This document shows, in pieces, positions 1 through 11,831 of a stretch of DNA of 42,793 bases. A program made the position numbers and the translations under genes. Where the stretch lies: the NCBI GenBank assembly GCA_920105805.1, contig CAKKTI010000134.1, forward strand, positions 5,259 through 48,051. Direction: 5' to 3'. The DNA comes from Condylostoma magnum. Its lineage: Eukaryota; Ciliophora; Heterotrichea; Heterotrichida; Condylostomatidae. The notes beneath the pieces were generated by a model that did no database searches, was not told the DNA's origin, and was given only the letters and a program-made list of their open reading frames with translations. Each line of letters opens with the position of its first letter. Position 1 is the first letter of the stretch.

Positions 1-642
1 AGGTAATTAGTAAGGGAAATAAAATATTATAGAGACTAATCTTATAATGACTAATATAGGGGAATATTAAGCAGATAGTACAAGTACTGCTTTTAATATG
101 ATTCATCCTAAACAAAATCAAACCAAAACAACTTAAATTCCCTTTGAAGTTGATAGGAAAATTATATAGAACTGTGCAAAGATTATAAAGCTGCTGGGAT
201 TAAAATATTGTGTAAGATAAATGATTCTGTATTTCATATATTCCGAAGATTATGATTTATGACTAGTAGGATTAGGAAACAATAGTTTGCTGAAAAGAAG
301 CTTAAAATAATAGATAATCAAAGTGTAATCATTAAATACGAAGCAACTATAACTAATTACAAGAAAAAGAATTGAGTATAATAAATTTGTTTATAAAAGA
401 TCCCACTCTATTCTGAATTTAAGCCAGAATAAAATATTAAATCAATTAAAACCAAATAGGTTTTCAGAGACACTTTACTTTAAGAAGTAGTTTGGAAAAT
501 AACATCACAAAGAAATACTCCCTCATCTATCAAGAATCAATGTAAGATCTAGTTTAGTTAATTTGAAAATATAGATTAAAACTAATATACTTTGAATAAT
601 TTCAGCTTTAATACTATTGATAAGAGCCTTTGTGATAAGTAA
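1..642 (+). CDS. C-terminal part of an unknown protein, cut by the window start
   Basis: Frame 1 is open from the first base and has protein-like composition, for example LEHFKAQIRL near 650 and KDYKAAGIKILCKIND near 180-225. The start lies outside the window. I recognise no domain; the visible part is basic and polar with scattered hydrophobics. The end is uncertain. TAA at 640-642 follows 18 codons without a reassigned codon, the pattern seen at the ends of clearer genes. TAA at 661-663 and TAA at 754-756 are also possible; the last would leave only 7 nt before the next ATG. An alternative frame-2 reading starting at ATG 47 is also open but looks less protein-like. The coding frame is inferred from composition alone. 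Confidence 0.4.
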
Positions 643-763
643 TTAGAGCATTTCAAAGCTTAAATCAGATTATCACTCATTAAGACTACACTCTTTCAAA
701 ATGTATCAAGTAAAACTATCATAAAACAAATACACTTCTTTCCTATTTCACTCTAATTTTAAA

Positions 764-1711
764 ATGGATACTAGCTTTGAATATGCTTAAGACTGTGAAA
801 TCTCAGATCGATTCTTTTAAACTCCCAACTAACTATTACAATCGTTCAGTGAGGAGAATAGAAATTACAGCAATACCTCTGTAAAGCATGAAATGATAGC
901 AAATATAGAACAAGAGTTAAAGGATGCGGGTTAAAAGTTTTCATGGGAGAAAAGACAGTATGAATAACAAATTCAATAGTTAAAGTAATTGCTCTCAGAC
1001 TAATAAATAAAGTTTGACTAGGAAAGAGGGGAAATGAAAAATAAATTCAAAAGAGATATCGAAAATTTATGCAATAATAACAAAGAATTGAAGGACAGAT
1101 GCATTGAATTAGAGTAGTAAAACAGGAAAATATTAGCAAAAAAGAAAAAGACTTCAGATTCTTTCTATGAAGTTACTGTTCTATAATAGGAAATTGCATA
1201 TAAAAACTAATAAATTAAAGCCTTAGAAGCAGAATTAGGTATGAGTAAAGATTATATTGAAAAACTGTAACAAAATTTAAAACAGGTGGAAATGTCAAGG
1301 AACTATATACTAAACTAGTAGACTATGATTAACCATATTGATAAATTATCTAGTGAAGAAGTTATTTAGTAGCCTCATGTGAGTGTAGTAAAGAAGGATA
1401 ATCTAAAATAAAATCAAAGCATTTTTACTTAGTAGATGTCGAATACTACGAAAAGAATACAGCATTTAGAGAAGAAGCTTAGAAAAACCAGCAATTAATA
1501 CAAAATTTTAAAAAAGACTTTTAAGAATTCCACATAGAAGCAAAGAGATTAAAAAGGCTTAAAATCGTCGTAAAATGCGATAAAGAATTAAGAAAATAGA
1601 GCAAAATCTAGGCCAAGGGGGAAAATTGAAAAGTAAAAGAATTGTGAATGCTTGAAATAATCTGGAAGACTTGGTAGAAGTGTTACACCTTTAAAGGCCC
1701 GTAATAGTTAG
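764..1711 (+). CDS. Coiled-coil protein of unknown function
   Basis: Begins at ATG 764 and gives about 315 residues with TAA/TAG read as Gln. Residues about 45-190 are a long Glu/Lys/Gln-rich heptad-like stretch (IEQELKDAG, QQIQQLKQLLSDQQIKF, CIELEQQNRKILAKKKK), so a parallel coiled coil is likely. The last third is strongly basic with many Lys, Asn and Ser. The chosen stop is TAG 1709-1711, after SVTPLKARNS; it follows 17 codons free of reassigned codons. No catalytic motif is visible. A scaffold or cytoskeletal role is possible for such a protein but is inference only. Confidence 0.6.
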
Positions 1712-2038
1712 ATAATGTTTATAAGTATACTAATTTATAGGCTAATTGATATCTGTATTAACTAATATATATAGTTTTAACTTTAAATCTTAAGCATCCT
1801 CACCAGTAGTTCTATGATATATTGTGTAACCAAAAGCAAATAATAAAGAATAAATATCTCCCTTTTGGAGTACAACTCTTAGATTATTTTATAATGGTGA
1901 TTTCAAAGAGTTACGCAATAAAACATAAAATAAAGAAATAATAACTTAGAGATATTGGCGATTAAATAGAGATTTTCTAATAGGCTTAGAGTAGTATTTA
2001 TAAATCTAATAATTTGGTTAAATTTAGACTATAAAAAT
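1712..2038. other. Intergenic, 327 bp, no feature recognised
   Basis: A very AT-rich spacer between the coiled-coil gene and the channel gene. An ATG at 1894 opens a frame that does not join the channel frame, and its translation has no recognisable domain. The stretch presumably holds the 3' end signal of the upstream gene and the promoter of the channel gene, but I can point to no specific element. Confidence 0.4.
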
Positions 2039-5000
2039 ATGTCCTAAGGTTTGCAGAGTCTATAATCAAACTACTCTATGTTTGAAGATGCTACCAATCA
2101 AGATAACATTCCAGATTTGATCTAAAATTTTCTTTACAAGGAAATATCATTAAAATACATTCCATAAAGTATAGCAATATTTGATTAATTTATAGCAGTG
2201 GTAAGTTCTAAAGACAGAATACAGTTATTAGATATAAATCTTTAATAAAAGGTGTTTTAATGGGAAATAATAGATTTGGATAGATTATTTAATATCGAAG
2301 GGCGGCTGGTAACTGTAACTACTGATTGAACTATAATTTGATGGGATTTGAATACTATGCAAAGGACTCACGAGGTAAAATTTGATAAATTAGTAGGATT
2401 TAAAGAATATGAAATTTTTGATAATTTTCTATTTGCTTACGATACTCAAGGTTAACTAGCTATTTATGACATTGAAAAATAGGAAAATATTACTAAATTT
2501 AGTGCCCATACTAAAAAAATTAATTGCATTAAAGGAATTGGCAATGGATTTGCTACAGGATCGGATGATAGTACAATTAAGTTATGAGAATATAAATACC
2601 TAAAACAAACTGGTCATTTAAAAGATCATACTAAGTATATTTTCTGCTTAGAAGTGTATTAAAATATTCTAATATCAGCTAGTTATGAGATCAAATTATG
2701 GGATCTTAAATATAAAAATTGCTTGATAACACTTAAGGGACATGCTAATGAAATAAAAAGTCTAGTTGTTATAGATGATTAGCTAGTTTCAACTTCCTTG
2801 GATTCTTCAATGAGATTATGAGATTTAAAAGCAAAAAAATAAATAGCGATACTTGATAAGGAATATCACAATATCTTAACATCATATAATAACACTTTCA
2901 TATCTTCTGAATATAAGAGTCCAAACATACGATTATGGAAATTTGATCCTAAACAGTAATTAGAATTTAAAGCAAATTAAATAGCTATAGAATGCCTTGC
3001 TATTATAAATAACATATTAATTTCAGGATCAGCTGATTTATTGATTAAGTTATGAGATATTTAAGACTAAGCGCAAATAGGAGAGCTATAGGGTCATACA
3101 AAATAGATATATTGTCTTACTGAAATTAAAGGACTACTTGCGTCAGGATCTGCTGATAAGACTATTAGAGTATGAGACATTTAATAATAGAATTAAATAG
3201 AAGTATTAACAGGACATACTGATACAGTTAGTGCTTTAGAAGTAATCAACTACTTGTTAGTTTCTGTATCAAAAGATTGCACTATAAGAATATGAGATGT
3301 TAAATAAATGAATTAAGTGTGTCATATTGAGATTGATGATAGGTCGATTACTTGTCTCACCATAATAGATGAAATGATAGTATCAGGAGGGAGTAATCAC
3401 ACTATTAGTATGTGAGACTATAGATAAAAGAAGTAAATTTTTAAGCTAAGCGGTGCAAATTACAATCCAGTTATAACTATTATACCGTATTATAATCTAC
3501 TCATATCTGGGTCAGCGTGTATAATCATATTTTGAGACATATGAGAATAAACATAGGTTAGAATTATCAAAAGCCAATATAACATGCTATACCTATAATA
3601 CGCCGGCTATTAACTTAAATCTAATGGTAATTTTCCTGATACTAATTAAATTTTTGATATATAGAAGCAAAATTAAGAAAGAAAGGTTTTAATGCTGAAG
3701 AAATTTTAAAAATGTTCCATAAATAAAGATAAATGAGTTGTATCTGGGTATAAATCTGGAAAAATAACTATTGATAACCTAGAGTTTAATTATTGAAATA
3801 TTTTTGGGACTTATGATTTCCTAAGGGAATTTAAAGATTTTATTAATGGCAAACAAATAGAATATAAAGAAGCCTTTAATCAATACGTAATTAATCCTTA
3901 AAAAGTGAATGCTTTACACATTTTAGCTTATTAAAAAAGAGACTATTTACTTTAAGACGCTCTATAAGCAGGATGTCCGTTTATTTAATCAGCTAATAGG
4001 GAAACTCCTCTATCTATTGCTTTAGATTAAAATGCAATAAGATGCTAAGAAGTTATACTAAAATACATTTGCTAAATTCAAGACAAAACAGGTAAACTAA
4101 GAATACTTGATCTGATTAAAAACGATTTTATTAAAATTCTTAAATTAAACTCAGTTTGTATAGTAGCATTTTGTAACTTTTTATGCCACAACTAAATTAA
4201 ATAAGTAAGAATGAATAAACCATATTAGTATCTTGCGACCTAAGGTTATGTATACAACCATTTGATCGAAGAAGATAGCCCTGTGCCTTATTAGAATGTA
4301 AAGCAAAACTCTTCCCTAATTGAATTAAATCTGCTAGCAGGATCTAAGGATAGTTTTGAAATAATTGGAGCATTACTAGAAATAAAAAGGTCTGAATGCC
4401 TTCGTAGTGATTTTGTTTAGGCCTTAATTGGATACAAGTTCAATCAGTTTTATTGGGTATTCTTAATTTTAGCATTATTTAATATTTCAAGCTTATGTTT
4501 TATGATTACTATAAGTTTTGCTGATAGTGTACTAGTAAAATAGATAATGATTTATTCATTCCTATCAACTAATGGTCTATTTGTAGTTTTTGAAATAATC
4601 TAAATGATTTCTATGAAATCTAGTTATCTTAAATCGACTAAAAACTATTTTGATATTTTAAGGCTTATTTTAGCATATATATGGGGAACAATTATGCTGT
4701 TATACAATTTTGAAGATTTGCCCTATATTAATATGCTTACTATTGTCATTTATATTATGTTTTGGTTTGAGGGCTTAACTATTTTTAAAATTGTAAACCA
4801 AACAAGATACTATATATGGCTGATTTAATAAGTTATACAAGATCTAGTAGGATTCTTTGCTATTTTGATTTACTTTATTTTAGCCTATACAACTATCTTC
4901 AGTAATACAATTGATTAAGAGTTTTTATCAGCATTGAAAATATCATATAATCTGATATTAGGAGATTTTGATATTGATTAATTTACCAATACTTAATGGA

Positions 5001-5509
5001 TATTATTTATTATAGGCTCAATGTTATTATTGGTAGTTATGTTAAACCTATTAATATCAATAATATCAGAGTCCTATGATAAGATTTCCTTTGAAAAAAT
5101 AGAATCTGATTCAAAACTAAGATTAGAATTAATTTTAGAAATAGAGAATTGTTTCTTCTGAAATAGAAATAAGGAAGATTATAGATACGTTACTTCTATT
5201 ATTAATTATTTTGGAGAGAATATTGGAGAGAATGAGTGGGAGAGTAGAATAAGACTACTATATCAAAATGGAGTTTAAATAAAATAACAGGCTGAGGAAA
5301 ATGATTAAAGATTAAACCAAAAGATAGTGTTAATGGATTAAAAATTGGAACAAAATAATAGATAATTATAGGAATTTAAGGGATAATATAAGTAGATAAG
5401 TACTCAATAAGAACTGATGGGCTAAAAGTTGGATGAAGTAAGTTAAAAGACCCAAGAGTTATCCGGTAAAGTTGACCAGATATTAGAGATTTTATCAAGT
5501 AGCCATTAG
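2039..5509 (+). CDS. WD40-ankyrin-TRP-like cation channel fusion with C-terminal coiled coil
   Basis: About 1156 residues from ATG 2039. Residues about 95-510 form WD40 repeats: many blades end in IKLWD, IRVWDI or IRIWDV, and most of those Trp are TGA codons (TGG is used in a few). Residues about 620-680 resemble two ankyrin repeats (VNALHILAYQ, ETPLSIALDQ). Residues about 800-1015 are a six-helix ion-transport unit. A pore loop with LGDFD lies between the last two helices, and the last helix ends MLNLLISIISESYDKI, the usual TRP/polycystin S6 end. A Gln/Glu coiled coil follows, ending DQILEILSSSH. I placed the stop at TAG 5507-5509, 22 codons after the previous reassigned codon; TAA 5528 is the alternative. 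By family it should sit in a membrane and pass cations. What the propeller binds cannot be told from the sequence. Confidence 0.85.
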
Positions 5510-5941
5510 TTAGTAAGTAGAATGATTTAATAGAATAAATCTTGTTCTAGATATAAAGCATTCAAAGGTTATTAATTCGTATTGTTTGTTTTCTTAAAAA
5601 ATCATATAATATATTATAGATGCTAAAACGTTTAATGGTTTACCCTAATTTAAAAGCTTATAAATATCTATAAAAATACTCCTATATTGATCTCAAAAAA
5701 CTTATATAAAAACCATTTATAAATGGAAAATATATTACATATAACCTGTATATCCTTTTTTATAGAACATAAGCAAAGTCGCATCTTTTGCGCTTAATAT
5801 CATCGTATTAATTGAATCCGGCTTAAATATACTAATTAAATCCTTATTATTACATCTAGAAATATTTTGATAATATCATAAATATGTAATCTGTAATCGC
5901 TATTTTCTCGTCATGTTGTAGAGATAATAATACTATAACAT
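5510..5941. other. Intergenic, 432 bp, no supported feature
   Basis: AT-rich spacer. A minus-strand frame (about 5914 to 5570, starting MTRKQ) is open under the reassigned code, but most frames are, and it shows no domain. A short GC-rich hairpin (CGCA/TGCG stem) lies near 5780-5795. No tRNA cloverleaf could be drawn. Confidence 0.35.
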
Positions 5942-8900
5942 ATGAAATTCAAAGCCCAAACAAAAACGAAAATCAGAACATACGGCACAGTACCTAATCT
6001 GTATAAAGAGCCTAAGCATTAGTTTAACGAAGACACAATCACCGTAAACCAACTCCAAAGTATTACGTTTCATAGAGGCTAGAAAGAGCTGAAAGACAAG
6101 CTTAGCCTATACAAAAGTCGTAATCATGTTGTCAGAGTTAATTATATGAAATATAAGAAGAAAACGATTCCGTATCATTAGAATAGTAATTAAAGTAAAT
6201 AGTAAATAAAAATGATTCCCCTCTAATTAAACAATACACAATTTGGATTATACTGCAGCTGATATAGAATCAAATCGTACCCAAATTATCAATATATGGT
6301 GAAATTTGCTAAAATAAATAAGGCGGTATGGCAGCATCTGCTTTTAGGTAAAAACAAAGAAACAGAACTTACGCATTGGTTGAACAGCTTGTGGCTTATG
6401 AGCTCAATGAGCCTAAAGATACCCCGAACTGTAAAACTGCATAAAGGTTTATTATAGATAACCTTGATAATAATAGCTTCTAGGATGTTGACTCACACAA
6501 GATTAAACGATAGGTTTAAGGAATTATATAGAAACTAAGGATAAACTCGTAGATTGATAAAGCCGAGAGGCTTTAAGCATTATATTAATAGTTTATGGGA
6601 AACAGTAATTCAGATACAAAATTCAGCATAATTTCTCTGTTGTTAAACTTATCCAATAAGCCACTCAATTCTGAATACTATTAATTAATGAAGTTAAAAG
6701 ACAAGGATGACTAGTAAATTGACTTAAGTTAGTTCGAATTTACTAATGAAGAAATAGAGTAATACTACAACGGATGAGGAGACTATGGGGAATCAGAAGA
6801 TAGTGATTTCTCCAGTATAAGCTCAGAAAATGAAGAATAGAGGATTTAGATAAGTGATAATGAGGAGTAAGTAAATAGAATTGAATCATAGTTTATAGAA
6901 AACATCAGATTGTAGTAATCAGATCTGGCAATATACGCAGGGGCACTACCAGATGCTCCTTATCCTGTAGATTTATAAGCGTAAAATGAGGTGTAACAAT
7001 ATGAAGAGATAGACACAAATGAGCCTAGTTGAATTGATCCCTGTCAATTATAAAAAGAGCTGAGTCAAAATTATTTATAGTAGGAAGAAATAAATGGGCC
7101 TATACATTGACCGTATGAACTAACTACGGAAAGAGCTGTGATTGGAGAAGTTTTGATGCTTTTATTAGGAGTAGATACTGATTTATTCAAATATAATGAA
7201 AAATATGAATTGGTAAAAAGCATTGAACTAAGTCATTTAAGCGGATAATGCTTGAAAAATTATTTATAAAATTTCATGGAATTAGCTGACTTTTTAGTGG
7301 AAATAAGAAAGTTTTACGATTAAAGTGAAGGATAGGATACAATCTCTTAATTCTGCAATGGATTAAACATATATCTTACTGAGTTTAGGCAATAAATAGT
7401 AACTATTTAAGAGGAGCTTTTTATTTAATCCGGATAAGTTACAAGACAAAGTGTAGGATTAATGCCATAAGCTCTTATTACATTGATGTAATTATGAAAT
7501 AGACTAGAAAGTTGAAATGAGCAAGCCCATCTTTTGTTTAGTATAATAAAAGAAGGAGTTATTGATAAAAACTAAGACCCTGCTTTAAGAGCAAGCTGTC
7601 TTTTAACTTACATTTACGAGTTGATTCTGAATAATAATGAAATGGTTGAATTGGAGAATATGAACTTGGTTATTAGAATATTCCTGTAAACTATACAGCC
7701 TTATCTACTAATGCTGTCCTCCTGGCTTTTGTATGGATAAATAAATAGCTAAGAATTTATGATTGAATTGAAGTCTGATACTTAATACGAAACAGATTTT
7801 GATTAATGGGAACAGCAAATAATAATAAAAGAGTCTTAAGGTTAATTATGCATTCCTAGGTTTTTAGAATAAGATAAAGACAAAATTCTTATCACTGGGA
7901 AAAATAGAAGAATATTATAAGCCTTGCAGGATATTCTAATTGAAAGAAGCGCGATTAAATTAAGTAAGTATTAGGACATAGCTGAAGATATACTAGCAAA
8001 TTTGTACTAAAGGTTAAATCACTGTAACAATACATTACAGTAAACATAAAGAACAGTTTTCAAAATACCCAAGTGGAGATCTGATTTAACTAAGAAAACT
8101 ATGCTATAGGACATGGAAACTAATCTTTACTTTAATTGATACGAAGATTAAGCTCCTGTAAGTTTATAGCCTTCAGCTACAGCTCTACCAATAAACCATG
8201 AAATTATTTAAAATGAAATACCTAAACTTAAAATTCCAGAGCCTTACTTGCTATTTTAAAACATTTTAAAAGAATGTCTTACAAATAAGATAGAAAAGGT
8301 ATTTTTAGAGTCTGCTACACATTTAATAGAGAACTTATACAGTTAATTTGAGCTTAAAGAGCATTTCAATCTTGTACAGTAGCTTTACCTCATGCAAGAT
8401 GGAGAACATCTTTATCCCTTTCTACAACAGATCTTTAAAAAACTGGATAATAATGAGCCTTTAAACCATGTATACGAGGTAAACAGCATCTTTTACGAGC
8501 ATTTTACAGCTGAGTTGAAAAGTGATAAACTTAAGTTATTTCCTGCATCTTTACTACCCTACAAGGCTAAAAATTATAACTTACAAGATATAATAGAATT
8601 TGGAATGACCTAACTTCCCAGTGAGCCTTAAAAGATTTAAGCAACTGATCGTTTAAAGCTGAATTTCAACCCTGAATTTCCTATTAATATAATATTCGAT
8701 AAATCAGTGATCTAAAAGTACCAAATTATTTTCAATAAGCTTATACATGTAAAAAGAGCTATATAATGTGCAAGACATACTGACTTAAAAGACCTATAGC
8801 CCCGTGATGCCCATGAATTCATATTATTCAGAAAAGAGATAATCCATTTCACTAACTGCTTAGAAGAGTACTTAATGCAAAATATTTTCAATTCATCAAC

Positions 8901-9303
8901 ATTAAAGTTTAATCAATCCCTTCATAAAGTTAAAACATTAGAGGATCTAAGACATAAACACAACTTTTATCTGCAAAAAATACTTGATAGAAGCTTTTAA
9001 AGTGAAAAAACAAAGCCACCAAACTTAGCAGTTACTAATATTCTAGACTGTGCAGTTAAATTTCGTCAAGCAATACTGAAAATCGGGGATTAAGACCAAG
9101 ATGATCCTCAGTATGAAGTTAACTACTAGGTCTTAATATAAGAGCTAAGAGAAATCAAAATGAGATTCTAAAACGCAAATCGCTTTTTACTACAAATCCT
9201 ACAAAAATTCGCAAAAACCAAGTCCCATACTCATTACCTAGCAGCTTATCAAGCCCTCAACTTCAACGAGTTTTACCATAGTGATAATAAATCATTTTAT
9301 TAA
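5942..9303 (+). CDS. Gamma-tubulin complex component, GCP5/GCP6-like
   Basis: Starts at ATG 5942. The frame moves from 2 to 1 across a 17-nt intron (6186-6202); the spliced product is about 1114 residues. Near the middle is the GCP N-terminal (grip1) signature, IPRFLEQDKDKILITGKNRR. The C-terminal (grip2) domain is clear: FPINIIFDKSVIQKYQIIFN, then DLQPRDAHEFILFRKEIIHF, and finally NFNEFYH near the end. The family nucleates microtubules at basal bodies and centrosomes as part of the gamma-tubulin ring complex. The length and the acidic insert around residues 190-310 fit the longer GCP5/6 members better than GCP2-4, but that assignment is tentative. The stop is TAA 9301-9303; a later in-frame TGA (9364) would overlap the next gene's ATG. 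Confidence 0.85.
6186..6202 (+). other. 17-nt spliceosomal intron in the GCP gene
   Basis: The sequence GTAATTAAAGTAAATAG begins GTAA and ends TAG. Before it the coding frame is 2 (KKKTIPYHQN...), after it frame 1 (KNDSPLIKQY...), and removing exactly 17 nt joins the two frames. Very short introns with GTA...TAG ends are known in heterotrichs. This is the only intron in the window that the reading frame forces. Confidence 0.7.
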
Positions 9304-9362
9304 TGCAGCTTAACAATCTTCCATTTTTATATTCCATAACTTTAAAATTTCAAAAATTTAAA

Positions 9363-9845
9363 ATGAAAACTAAGCTACCCTAAGGAGTATCGCGGAAATT
9401 CTTAACTTCTGTACATAACCCAAATTCTCGTCGACTGGCAAAACAGGCGAAGTGTAGAAGGCGGAAATCCTCGGAATAACTTAGATTCCTGCTGCAGGAA
9501 TTCATTGAAAACCCGAATTGGAGTAAGGAAGTAATGAGTGAGCTGGCGCTTAAGACAGGGCTAAGTGAGGCTTAGGTCTATAAGTGGGGGTGGGATTAGA
9601 AGAAAAAAGAGCAGTTTTAAAAGGTAAAAGTTGCAAGTGCGCCTTCTATACAGGATCTGTTTGGAACAGTTGATAAGGTTTAAAAATTACCGGAAGTAGT
9701 GCGGGGTAGGAGAGACTTTCGATTTTGCTGCAACGAGACAATGGTGCCCAGTGGGCTGGATTATGATCTTTATGTAATTTAAAGCTCGTATAAATCTGAA
9801 GTGAAGTTACTGTATCAAGTACTTTTAGACAGAAGTGGACTATAG
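9363..9845 (+). CDS. Small divergent homeodomain protein
   Basis: 160 residues from ATG 9363. Residues about 30-85 form a homeodomain-like three-helix fold: a basic arm (KCRRRKSSEQL), helix 1 (LRFLLQEFIENP), helix 2 (WSKEVMSELALKTGLS) and recognition helix SEAQVYKWGWDQKKK. W75 matches the invariant Trp48. The position of invariant Asn51 is Asp78, and Phe49 is Gly, so DNA contact may differ from the animal type. The stop TAG 9843-9845 follows 20 codons whose only Gln is CAA. All in-frame stop-like codons before the next gene's ATG (9880) are TAG or TAA, so one of them must terminate. A nuclear DNA-binding role is inferred from the fold. Confidence 0.7.
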
Positions 9846-9879
9846 TATATGTAAAATCCATAAGGACTTATTTTGTAAT

Positions 9880-11523
9880 ATGGTAGGTAAGTTTACTTTG
9901 TATGGAGGAATTTTTGTAGTGACATACGGAGCTTACCGCTTTATATACAGAAACTGGGGAAGGGAAAAGTATTTGTAAAGTGCTAAGCAAGAAACTGTAT
10001 CATTTGAGCCTATTGATTAGAAACTACAGTAATTCATACTATCTCTTACAGCCCTGCAGTTATCAGAGGCTATTAAAAGTAGAAAAGTAACAAGTGTATA
10101 AGCCGTAAAGGCCTATATAACTTAAATCTTAGAATTCCCAGATACCTACAACCTGATATGTGACACAAATTTCCATTAAGCAATTGCAAAGGCTGAGAAA
10201 TGTGACTTATTACAGTAAAACTTCCCGGATAAATGCAAAAGACTACACGGTGTTCCAATTTCCATCAAAAGCTCCCTTCCATACAAAGATTTAGTTCAAG
10301 GCTCAGTCGAGGGATTGTCTCTTCCAAAGTATAAAAAATCGACAGTGTATGTCAAAATGTTGTAAAAGCAAGGAGCCATAGTACTGATTACTGGAACAGT
10401 ACCAGATCCCCTGTACTAGATAGAAGGAGTGAATTAAATTACAGGAGTAGCTTTGAATCCTTGGGATAAAACCAGAACTACAGGAGGCAGCTCAGCGGGA
10501 GATGGAGGCATAATAGCTGCTGGGCTTGCAGTATTGAGTATAGGAAGTGATGTTGCTGGGTCTATTAAAATCCCTTGTGCTTTCAATGGAATTTACGGGT
10601 TCAGAAGTACTCCGCATAGAATGCCATATGATAAAACGTTGTTTGATAATATGAACAGAATCAGCTTGTTGGATGAGGCTATGAAGTCAGTTGTTGGGCC
10701 TATGGGAAAAAGCGTTGATGATTTAGTAGCTGTTGTTGATATTTGGATGTAAGGAAGCTTCAGATGGTAGAAATTCGGTAATTTGAGAAATGTTAGAATT
10801 GGATTAATGGTTACTGATGGAGTTTTTCACCCTTGTGATGCTGTGTAGGGCACTGTAAGAGATGTTGGAGAGAGGTTATAATCATTAGGGTTTTCAGTAC
10901 AGGAAATCTAGATTGAGGAGTGGTAGGAGGGAATTGATATTTGTCACAGACTTATGAAAGGAATTGGTGTAGATCCTAGTGTACATTTTGCGTTTTAAGA
11001 GAAGTCGTGGATATTTCAACTTCCCTTTGCGAGGTAGTTGTACAATTTTGTAAAGGTTATAAGAAAGTAGTACAGAGAAATGAAAGTGGCAAATATTCCC
11101 ACTCCTAATGCTGCGGAATTTATAGAGCTGATAAATCTAGCAAGGGAACTAAGGAAAAAAGTGTTGGATAGATTATAGGGAATATAGGTGATTATTTGCC
11201 CTGTTTATCCTTTTCCGGCTGTTTTACATAATCATACTGCTGGAGTTTTTGCTCCTATGAATAATTGAACGATTTTTTGGAATTTAATGCAGTACCCGGC
11301 TGGTGTTGTGCCAATAAGACTTGTTAGTTAGAATGAATGTTATTATAAGAGTAAAATCAAAGATTGGTATACTAGACTGGGAGAATAAACTATGAAGGAA
11401 AGTTAAGGACTACCTATATGTGTATAGGTTGTTGGAAGAGAGGGGAATGATGAAAAGACCTTAGGGATTATGAAGATTATAGAAGAGGAGTTTCCTTGGA
11501 ATAATTTTAATGTTATGTATTAG
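9880..11523 (+). CDS. FAAH-like amidase-signature hydrolase with N-terminal membrane anchor
   Basis: About 547 residues. The N-terminus (YGGIFVVTYGAYRFIYRNWG) is a single membrane segment, as in fatty acid amide hydrolases. The amidase catalytic triad is present. Lys lies in HGVPISIKSS (about 130), the cis Ser in TRTTGGSSAGDGG (about 200), and the nucleophile Ser in GSDVAGSIKIPCAFNGIYGF (about 228). The C-terminal core motif GLPICVQVVGREGND is intact. Members hydrolyse fatty-acid amides or other amide or ester bonds on internal membranes; the substrate cannot be read from the sequence. The stop TAG 11521-11523 comes 35 codons after the last reassigned codon; later TAA and TAG codons (11530, 11539, 11569) are less likely ends. 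The gene starts 34 nt after the homeodomain gene. Confidence 0.88.
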
Positions 11524-11831
11524 TTTATTTAATCTAATTAAAGGCTTGTTAATCAATATCTAGAAACGTAGAATATTAAGAATATAAGCCTTTATAAAAC
11601 ATTTTGCTTAAATTAACTGCTTGCAGATTTATTTATAGTAATATTCGGGGAAATAAGTATCATAATCCATACTTTACACCTGTGAAGCGTTATCACTATG
11701 TATTAGCTTATTTATACCATTTTATTAATAAACACGCAATTAATCCATATATTTCTCTCTATACACACAACTCATCATACATTTAATGCATCAGTCATTT
11801 TTATAAATATAGTTTAATTGTTGTCGACAAT
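11524..11831. other. Intergenic, 308 bp, no feature recognised
   Basis: AT-rich spacer between the amidase and the receptor-kinase gene. A 60-codon standard-code frame at 11604 is of unremarkable composition and is not supported as a gene. Confidence 0.4.

Noticed and set aside
1725-1740. 16-nt GTATAC...TTATAG intron-like sequence after the coiled-coil gene
   Set aside because: It lies downstream of the likely TAG stop (1709-1711), and splicing it gives no better C-terminus.
5570-5914. Minus-strand open frame starting MTRKQ in the spacer after the channel gene
   Set aside because: With no true stop codons most frames stay open; no domain, no terminal-window pattern and no other support.
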